A stretch of DNA of 21,290 bases from Odoribacteraceae bacterium (lineage in GTDB: Bacteria; Bacteroidota; Bacteroidia; Bacteroidales; Marinifilaceae), in NCBI GenBank assembly GCA_031267995.1, contig JAIRXZ010000017.1, positions 1-21,290 on the forward strand. The letters run 5' to 3'. Positions 17,101 through 21,290 of this stretch are shown piece by piece (the stretch's first letter is position 1; every line of letters starts with the position of its first letter). Made by a program: the position numbers and the translations under genes. Under the pieces are notes generated by a model. The model made no database searches. It worked only from the letters and a program-made list of their open reading frames with translations, and was not told where the DNA came from.

Positions 17101-17633
17101 GCGGGGAGTTTGACTTCTCTCGTCTCCATCCCCACGAAGGAGAAGACGAGCGTCACCGTGTCGCGGGGCACCGGGAGCAGGAAAATTCCCTCCCGGTTGG
17201 TGGCGGTGCCCATCGTGGTGCCCTTGATAAAGACCGTCACCCCGGGCAAGGGGTTATTTCGCTCGTCGCGGACGGCGCCCTTGACCGTCGAAAACTCGCG
17301 CGCTTGCGCCACCGGGCGGATCAGCACCATGTTGTCCACGATCCGGAACGAGTAGCGGTTGCCCAGCAAGCGGGTCAACACCTCCTCCAGGTCGGTGTCC
17401 GCGAACGATCCGCTTACCTTTTCGCGGAGATCCACCTCCCGGTTGCTAAAGAAAAAGACGAGGTTCGTCTGCTCCCTGAGCAGGTCGAAGGCGCGCGAGA
17501 GGGTCTGTTTTTCCAGGTTCAGGCTGACCTTCACGGTCTGCGCGAGTCCCTCCGCCCGCGCGCACGTCAGCCCCAAGCACGTTAAAAAGACAGTTAGTCT
17601 CATCACCCGCAGAGTTTTTAATAAGAAATTCAT
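14190..17633 (-). CDS. SusC/RagA-type TonB-dependent outer-membrane receptor with STN domain
   Basis: A protein of 1147 residues that imports its substrate across the outer membrane using TonB energy. The order is: signal peptide (MNFLLKTLRVMRLTVFLTCL); an STN signalling domain at about 30-105 (LSRAFDLLREQTNLVFFFSN), which talks to FecR; a carboxypeptidase-regulatory-like beta domain at about 115-195 (VKGAVRDERNNPLPGVTVFI); the TonB plug at about 200-330 (VVVTGYANVRKTSFTG and PEFYIRGRSGVP); and a long 22-stranded-type beta barrel ending in FTLTLNAAF with a terminal Phe. I placed the start at 17631-17633 because the open frame reaches 17753 but the extra 40 residues are not signal-peptide-like. 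The STN domain and the upstream sigma/FecR pair imply substrate-induced transcription. Confidence 0.96.
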   Translation of the reverse strand: MNFLLKTLRVMRLTVFLTCLGLTCARAEGLAQTVKVSLNLEKQTLSRAFDLLREQTNLVFFFSNREVDLREKVSGSFADTDLEEVLTRLLGNRYSFRIVDNMVLIRPVAQAREFSTVKGAVRDERNNPLPGVTVFIKGTTMGTATNREGIFLLPVPRDTVTLVFSFVGMETREVKLPAQGEEEERAPISIVMKEMAVAIDDVVVTGYANVRKTSFTGTAIQVSREDILNVSSGNLIDALQVFDPSLRVIRNDRMGSDPNTLPEFYIRGRSGVPNVKELDLIDAGSDVSRFALVNNPNLPVFIMDGFEVSVEKIYDFDINRIKDITILKDAAATALYGSRASNGVIVIETRSLRTGEFRVTYSGNFGLTAPDLSSYDMMNAKEAFAAEVDAGFFDVRPEDLATGQTYDWIKMVRDWEYQQKLNRILKGVDNYWLSQPLRTEFNQNHSVAVEGGEESIRFAIDLNYNNQNGVMKESFRDRIGAGLTFDYRYKGLMFKDQITFHQSRSENSPYGSFHDYSVRHPYDEWADADGNYVKTLPMWGLTMTSAEKNPLYEASVDNYDKTTYDEWVNNLSVNWTLDDHLYVRGQLAVSDKRTEGDVFTDPASALYSSIMTEWFMKGQKTLNKTRETGWNVNAFAAYSNTLWKSHYVNFSAGLNANASSAHHQTEHYTGFPDAKRHQVAYAYKMDSKPTYSDNKTRLFGTFAALNYSFEDIYLFDASYRVDGSSEFGSKRRWAPFWSTGAGINLHKYRFLQETGFVDQLKVKATYGLTGKLNVSPYASRHIFTLMLDQWYITGIGGRLMGLGNESLTWEKMRTWDVGLETSLWKRRIYFRFNWYDKLTRDLISSMPLPASSGFESYMDNIGRVRNRGVELYLNLRVFSSKDWDVMLSGNMASNKNKILEISQNLKDYNERVNNFYDAYRYSSTASLPNMLAGVDNNIKYAQPVMKYEAGNSLTSIYGMESLGINPADGKEIFLRRDGTITYTWSSTETHKIGDSEPLAQGTLALNARFKNFTLYTTFLYEMGGDKYNQTLVNNVENVNLFKFNADRRVMRDRWKQPGDVTQLKALQDRYDITRPTSRFVQEDNTLKFNSMTLGYDLDKQMLRSIGFTQLRVSLNMKDVAIWSSIKQEMGLDYPFARTFTLTLNAAF

Positions 17634-17708
17634 AGCTTTGTGATTAATTAGGTTTAACAATGCTCGTGCACGCGTGCCAACTTGTTCACGAGCGTAAAAC
17701 TGCACTCC

Positions 17709-17735
17709 ACCGGCCCCGCTCGCGCGGGCGCCGGT
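17709..17735 (-). promoter_or_regulatory. Stable hairpin between FecR and SusC
   Basis: On the minus strand ACCGGC-G-CCCGC-GCGA-GCGGG-GCCGGT folds into 11 pairs with one bulged G and a GCGA (GNRA-type) tetraloop. It begins two bases past the FecR stop codon. There is no T-run after it on this strand, so it may be a processing or stabilising element separating the low-level regulators from abundant SusC mRNA, or a weak attenuator. On the plus strand it is followed by TTTTTATTT, but no plus gene ends there. Confidence 0.55.
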
Positions 17736-17737
17736 TT

Positions 17738-18868
17738 TTATTTCGCGCGACACGCGGTCACGTGTTCTTTATCGATCACGAAACGGACGTTCGTGGTCTC
17801 CTCGATGTAGCTGCATATCTCCCGCAACGAGTGGTAGCGTTTCACCACCCCGGTGAAGGTGTACGATCGCAGGGCGTCGTCCTGGAAGTAGATGGCGACG
17901 TTGTACCATCGCTCCAGCTGGCGGGCGATCTGCTCCAGCGGCATGTCGTAGTAGAGGAATTGGCCGTTGATCCAGGCGACGGTTTCCGCGGTGTTCACCT
18001 GGCGGACGGTCAGCTGGCCGTCTCGCAGTCGCGCTTGCTGTCCGGGGCGCAGGGTGACGGCCTCGCCCGGATTGCCCCCCGTCACGCGGACGGTTCCCTC
18101 CACCAGCGTGGTGAGCAGGGCGTCCTGGTCGCGGTACGTGTTCACGTTGAAGGAGGTGCCCAGCGCCTCTACCCGCATCTCGCCCGCCAGCACGACGAAG
18201 GGACGGAGGGTGTCCCGCGCCACCTTGAAGAAGGCCTCGCCCGTCACGTGCACCACGCGGTCGCGGCCGGGGAACTCGACGGGGTAGCGCATCTCCGTTT
18301 CGGAGTTTAGCCACACCTCCGTGCGGTCGGCCAGCGAGAGGCGAAACTCGTTGCCCCGCGGCACCACGAGGGTGTTGTACGCGGGTTCCTCGCCGTCGGC
18401 TTGCCCGCGTGCGGCGTAGGTGAGCAGGCCGTCGCGCTCCCAGGTGATGTCCGCGCCGCGCTGGTGGATGGTGGTGTCGTCGAGCCGGTGGATGGATAGC
18501 ACCTCGCCGCCTCCCAGCAGCAGGCGGACGCGGGAGCTGTCCACGGGCGTCTCCCGCGCGGCCATCTCCACTTCGGCCGGCGGCCCGGCGAATCGCCACC
18601 CCGCCCACGCCAGCAGGAGCGCGGCGATGGCGGCGGCTGCCCGCGTCCGGAGGAGCCGTTGCCGCTGGCGCCGGCGCAGGGCTTGCTTCACCCCGCGGAT
18701 TACCCGCTCCCTGTCCGGCGCGGAGGCCTCCCCCGGTAGTTTGGCGAGGCCGGAGAGGAATCGACCCAGCGCGGGGCGGGCGTTTACCTCGCGGGCGAAG
18801 GCCGACGCGTCGAACTCCTCCTTGCCGGAGAGAAAATCGTGAAGTTGTTGTAAATCTCGCTTGGTCAT
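17738..18868 (-). CDS. FecR-family anti-sigma factor
   Basis: A 376-residue inner-membrane regulator that relays the signal from the SusC STN domain to the ECF sigma factor. Residues 1-70 are cytoplasmic, acidic then very basic (KQALRRRQRQRLLRTR). One membrane helix is at 76-94 (AAAAIAALLLAWAGWRFAG). The periplasmic FecR domain spans about 165-260 (VVPRGNEFRLSLADRTEVWL, HVTGEAFFKVARD, EALGTSFNVNTY). The C-terminal DUF4974 domain is at about 300-370 (LYYDMPLEQIARQLERWYNV, YHSLREICSYIEETT). It begins 51 bases after the sigma-factor stop and ends 104 bases before the SusC start. The length is standard for the Bacteroidetes type. Confidence 0.96.
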   Translation of the reverse strand: MTKRDLQQLHDFLSGKEEFDASAFAREVNARPALGRFLSGLAKLPGEASAPDRERVIRGVKQALRRRQRQRLLRTRAAAAIAALLLAWAGWRFAGPPAEVEMAARETPVDSSRVRLLLGGGEVLSIHRLDDTTIHQRGADITWERDGLLTYAARGQADGEEPAYNTLVVPRGNEFRLSLADRTEVWLNSETEMRYPVEFPGRDRVVHVTGEAFFKVARDTLRPFVVLAGEMRVEALGTSFNVNTYRDQDALLTTLVEGTVRVTGGNPGEAVTLRPGQQARLRDGQLTVRQVNTAETVAWINGQFLYYDMPLEQIARQLERWYNVAIYFQDDALRSYTFTGVVKRYHSLREICSYIEETTNVRFVIDKEHVTACRAK

Positions 18869-18919
18869 TGCCGTTTTTGGTGGTTAACAGGCAACGTCGA
18901 AAAAAGGGTGATAAAAAAA

Positions 18920-19507
18920 TCAAGAAAAATAGCGCGAGAGGAGTAGAATTATTATAAGCTCCTGATCTATACCGTTGAAATTTTTCCGCAGTTTCGAGTA
19001 AGCGCTCTTGATCTGCGTCTTTACCGTGTTTACCGATATGTGCAGCCGGTCGGCTACCTCCTGGTAGCGCGCTCCCTCCACGCAGGCGAGGAGGAATACC
19101 TCGCGGCACTTTTCGGGCAGCGTTTGGATGAATTCGTCGAGGCGCCGGCGCAGCTCTTCTATCTCGGCGGCGTCCCATTCCCGCGGGTCGTCGCGCTCTT
19201 GTTCGCGCTGTTTCCGGTAATTTTCGGCGTGACGTCGTCGGACGTTGTCGTGTTCCAGGTGGTTGAGGCAGGCGTTGCGCACGAGGTGGGTGAGGTAGGC
19301 CGGGACGACGGGGGAGGCCGGCAGTTCCTTTCGCTTGTTCCAGAAGCGGATGAATACCTCCTGCACGATGTCCTCCGCTACCATCTTGTCGTGCACGATG
19401 GCGAGGGCGCGGTAGTAGAGCAGATCCATGTATTGCCGCATGAAGAACTCCAGCGCGGAGTCGTCGCCGCCGCGCATCTTCTCGAACATGGTGGTTTCAT
19501 CCAACAT
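18920..19507 (-). CDS. ECF-type RNA polymerase sigma factor
   Basis: A 195-residue ECF sigma factor, paired with the adjacent FecR and the STN-bearing SusC as a trans-envelope switch. Region 2 is at about 40-85 (KMVAEDIVQEVFIRFWNKRK). Region 4 is at about 125-172 (LPEKCREVFLLACVEGARYQ, VADRLHISVNTVKTQIK, the DNA-binding helix-turn-helix). It ends in a hydrophobic tail, IIILLLSRYFS, common in this group. I chose the ATG at 19505-19507 (MLDETTMFEKM). The open frame continues upstream through a 21-bp repeat array and yields a QTIDCLT-type heptapeptide, but has no ATG, and such an extension is foreign to the family. The gene is probably read from a promoter at 20072-20102, leaving a leader of about 560 bases. 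Confidence 0.95.
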   Translation of the reverse strand: MLDETTMFEKMRGGDDSALEFFMRQYMDLLYYRALAIVHDKMVAEDIVQEVFIRFWNKRKELPASPVVPAYLTHLVRNACLNHLEHDNVRRRHAENYRKQREQERDDPREWDAAEIEELRRRLDEFIQTLPEKCREVFLLACVEGARYQEVADRLHISVNTVKTQIKSAYSKLRKNFNGIDQELIIILLLSRYFS

Positions 19508-19541
19508 AGGCGTTCTGGTGGCGCGGGGTTGATGCCGCCGG

Positions 19542-19961
19542 GTTAAACAATCGATTGTTTGGGTTAAACAGTCGATTGTTTGGGGCAAACACGCGATTGT
19601 TTGGGTTGAATGGTCGATGGTTTGGGCTGAACACGCGATTGTTTGAGTTGAACAGTCGATTATTCGGGTTGAACACGCGATTGTTTGGGCTGAACAGTCG
19701 ATTGTTTGGGTCAAATACCCGATCGTTTGGGTTGAACTCTCGATTTTTTGAATTAAACACGCGATTGTTTGGATTAAACAATCGATTGTTTGGTTTGAAC
19801 AATTGATTGTTTGGTTTGAATAATCGATTGTTTGGTTCGCGCAATCGATTGTTTGGTTTGAACAATTGATTGTTTGGTTTGAACAATCGATTATTCGGTT
19901 TGAACAATTGATTGTTTAATCCAAACAATCGCGTGTTTAATTCAAAAAATCTCGTGATTTT
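19542..19961. repeat. 21-bp tandem repeat array with palindromic core (20 units)
   Basis: Twenty uninterrupted 21-base units start at 19542 and step by 21 (19563, 19584 and so on to 19941). The best-preserved units contain the 14-base palindrome AACAATCGATTGTT. The half reading CGATTGTTTGG is strongly kept; the other half varies (ACAAT, ACAGT, ACACG). Units 2-8 mostly alternate between CAGTCG and CACGCG, giving a 42-base higher-order period; units 13-18 mix CAATTG with CAATCG or TAATCG. The two leftmost-strand-distal units (19920-19961) are the most degraded. No spacers, so not CRISPR. Four reading frames stay open over most of it. A period of 21 equals two DNA helical turns, so every core would face the same side of the helix. 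Confidence 0.96.
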
Positions 19962-20071
19962 CCCGCCCCCGCGGGAGGAGGGACGGAATGTCCCCGCGAA
20001 CGGGGGACGCGACGGGCTGTCCTTACATCGATCTGGTATCTTTATCACTGAGGCACGTGTTTTACGGTCGC

Positions 20072-20102
20072 CAAATGTAACAAAAAACATATTCGGTGCA
20101 AA
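20072..20102 (-). promoter_or_regulatory. Bacteroidetes-type promoter for the ECF sigma gene
   Basis: On the minus strand TTTG (20099-20102), a 19-base spacer and TACATTTG (20072-20079) give a full consensus match with correct spacing. Transcription would begin near 20065 and run through the whole repeat array to the sigma factor start at 19507. Confidence 0.66.
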
Positions 20103-20145
20103 ATCGGGGGGCGTTTCGGCGGCGAGGCGGCGGGCGCGACGAAGA

Positions 20146-20176
20146 GGGGGTTACCGGACAAGTGCCGGTAACCCCC
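20146..20176 (-). terminator. Terminator-like hairpin after the Mx1-type lipoprotein gene
   Basis: A perfect 12-base-pair stem, GGGGGTTACCGG with CCGGTAACCCCC (20146-20157 and 20165-20176), seven-base loop, 24 bases past the stop codon. The following minus-strand sequence is CTCTTCGTC, only mildly T-rich, so termination may be incomplete. Confidence 0.7.
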
Positions 20177-20199
20177 ACGCGTGTTGCCCGGATCAGGCG

Positions 20200-21126
20200 T
20201 TAGAATTCGGCGTCACCAATGGCCTGGAGGTCAATGCCGTGTTCCTGCATGAAGTAGTCGATGACGACGTCGTACTTCCTTCTGACGAGGCCGTTCACGT
20301 CGAAGGAGGGATGGAGGAAATTCTTGGTTCCCGCGGCGGCGTTCAGGGTCTGCCTGGAGGTGCTGACGATGGTTTTGAGGAAGAAACGCCAGTCGGCGGC
20401 GGCGTCCCTCACCCAGGGGTCGAGGATACCCAACTCGTTGTACCTGGTGAAGATGTTGGGGTCGGAGTAGTTGGATATGGCCTCGAAAGCGGCTGGCCGC
20501 GTGGCGCCTCCCCTGTTGATGGCGACGGAGATGAATGCCCCGTTCAGGGAGTCGCGAAGGAGGGCTTTTTCGGCCGTCGTGATGGTTTGCACGCGTGCGG
20601 CGCCCCAGGAGATGGCGATGAAGTCGCCGCCGGTGAAGGTTTGGCAGAGGTTGACGAGGGGTTTTCCTTTTTTGCTGGTGCTCCAGTAGATGCTGTCCAG
20701 GAGGAAGATTTTTTTGGGCAGGCATTGCTTGAGGTAGGCCTCCGGGTAGAAGTCCAGGAGCACCTCGCGGATCAGCGACAGTTGCTCGCCGACGTAGCGT
20801 TCGTCGGCGGGGACGTCGAAGTATCCGGTGTGGTTTTGGGCGTTAAATCCGGCGAAGGTGGTGTCCCTGACGGGGTCGTAGGTGCCACCGAGCCACCTGG
20901 TGGCGTTGAAGTAGAGGTCGTGCGGCACGTACTTGTAGAGGAAGAGGGTGTTGTACTTCGCGAACCAGTCGAGAATGGTGGCGTCGTAGGGGTGATCGCC
21001 CTGCGGCAGGGTGGGGTCGCCGTAGATGTTTTCCGGGGCGGAGGGGGTGAGCGTCTCTTCGCGCTCGCAGGCGACGGTGCAGGCCAACGCGAGGGCGAGT
21101 ATCCATGTTATTCCTTTTAATTTCAT
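20200..21126 (-). CDS. Substrate-import-associated metallohydrolase-type lipoprotein, zinc site apparently lost
   Basis: A 308-residue lipoprotein with signal peptide MKLKGITWILALALACTVAC (Cys20) followed by an acidic EREE, suggesting surface export. Its layout fits the Mx1-type lipoproteins that sit beside SusC/SusD: ILDWFAKYNTLFLYKYVPHD near 51-70, ERYVGEQLSLIREVLLDFYP near 109-128, LPKKIFLLDSIYW at 136-148, and a C-terminal RKYDVVIDYFMQEHGIDLQ at 283-301 that recalls the family's closing helix. Active members carry HExxH in the middle. Here the corresponding stretch reads NGAFISVAI (195-203), and the later acidic ligand region reads DWRFFL (245-250); no HExxH occurs anywhere in the protein. 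It therefore looks like a non-catalytic binding protein. Family membership is by recalled pattern, not alignment. It begins 27 bases after the SusD gene and is the last gene of that operon. Confidence 0.75.
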   Translation of the reverse strand: MKLKGITWILALALACTVACEREETLTPSAPENIYGDPTLPQGDHPYDATILDWFAKYNTLFLYKYVPHDLYFNATRWLGGTYDPVRDTTFAGFNAQNHTGYFDVPADERYVGEQLSLIREVLLDFYPEAYLKQCLPKKIFLLDSIYWSTSKKGKPLVNLCQTFTGGDFIAISWGAARVQTITTAEKALLRDSLNGAFISVAINRGGATRPAAFEAISNYSDPNIFTRYNELGILDPWVRDAAADWRFFLKTIVSTSRQTLNAAAGTKNFLHPSFDVNGLVRRKYDVVIDYFMQEHGIDLQAIGDAEF

Positions 21127-21153
21127 GTTTTTCTGTTTTTAAATTGGGGGTTG

Positions 21154-21290
21154 TCAGGGGTTCGGCACCAGCGCCGGGTTTCTGTTCAGGACGTAGTCCG
21201 GGATGGGGAGGGTGTAGCGCGCGCCGACCTGTTCGAGGATGTAGGTTTGCGGGGCGACGTCGGCGTCGGTTTGGATGGTGTGCTCGAGGC
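21154..21290 (-). CDS. SusD/RagB-family lipoprotein, C-terminal end (partial)
   Basis: The minus-strand frame entering from the right edge encodes 45 residues ending YTLPIPDYVLNRNPALVPNP and a TGA stop. The pattern LPIP-x-x-x-x-x-x-NP-x-L-x-x-NP is the standard C-terminus of SusD proteins. The rest, and the expected SusC partner, lie outside the window. It is followed after 27 bases by the Mx1-type lipoprotein gene, which is probably in the same operon. The frame is too short for its own entry in an ORF scan. Confidence 0.88.
   Translation of the reverse strand, partial: LEHTIQTDADVAPQTYILEQVGARYTLPIPDYVLNRNPALVPNP

Larger units (their letters stand above)
19508..20199. other. Long leader/intergenic region before the sigma gene
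   Basis: This gap of 692 bases contains no convincing gene. It holds the terminator of the neighbouring operon (20146-20176), a promoter (20072-20102), a short GC-rich hairpin (GTCCCC at 19990-19995 with GGGGAC at 20003-20008), and 420 bases of tandem 21-bp repeats (19542-19961). The last 34 bases before the sigma ATG are unique sequence. Confidence 0.75.

Noticed and set aside
17634..17753. N-terminal extension of SusC to 17753
   Set aside because: The added residues are not signal-peptide-like and overlap the FecR stop and hairpin; the ATG at 17633 begins a proper signal peptide.
19542..19961. CRISPR array
   Set aside because: Units are contiguous 21-mers without unique spacers, the units themselves vary, and no cas genes are present.
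19912..21120. Plus-strand ORF of 402 codons
   Set aside because: It lies opposite the lipoprotein gene, is Gly/Val/Glu-rich without motifs, and starts inside the repeat array; the minus-strand reading has a signal peptide and family layout.

Overview
The window looks like chromosomal DNA from a high-GC member of the Bacteroidales. The evidence is two SusC/SusD-type outer-membrane uptake modules, an ECF sigma factor and FecR pair feeding a TonB receptor with an STN domain, a run of lipoproteins of families typical of this order (DUF4843, PKD-like, Mx1-type), several promoters of the TTTG-N19/20-TAnnTTTG type, and A-rich rather than Shine-Dalgarno start regions. I cannot assign a genus. There are no tRNA or rRNA genes, insertion sequences or CRISPR arrays.

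Left part (1-5424): an ECF sigma factor on the minus strand faces a plus-strand cluster of thymidylate synthase (thyA), dihydrofolate reductase (folA) and a Kdo/WaaP-type lipopolysaccharide kinase. The first two form the dTMP/tetrahydrofolate cycle, and the third is joined to folA by a TGATG stop/start overlap. A CDP-glycerol glycerophosphotransferase-like gene (minus) follows. It is divergent from a fused gene that joins a TagD-type cytidylyltransferase to a Gfo/Idh/MocA oxidoreductase. Together these suggest phospho-alditol decoration of a surface polysaccharide or LPS.

Middle (5454-10373): a ROK-family sugar kinase and a large secreted GH106-like glycoside hydrolase, both minus strand. The gap between them holds two terminator-like hairpins that could pair with each other alternatively and a candidate promoter. 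Upstream of the hydrolase lies an array of about nine 21-bp repeats whose orientation flips in the middle.

Right part (10374-21290, all minus strand): a complete uptake operon, read in transcription order as ECF sigma, FecR, SusC (with STN domain), SusD, DUF4843 lipoprotein and PKD-like lipoprotein, ending in a strong terminator. Between this operon and the end of a second SusD module lies a second array: 20 tandem 21-bp units around a palindromic core, in what appears to be the long transcribed leader of the sigma gene. The second module consists of a SusD tail and a lipoprotein of the substrate-import-associated zinc metallohydrolase type in which the expected zinc-binding residues appear to be lost.

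The points most worth following are the two 21-bp arrays with the same period and placement but different sequence, the apparently inactivated metallohydrolase, the fused cytidylyltransferase-oxidoreductase, and the hairpin pair ahead of the ROK gene.
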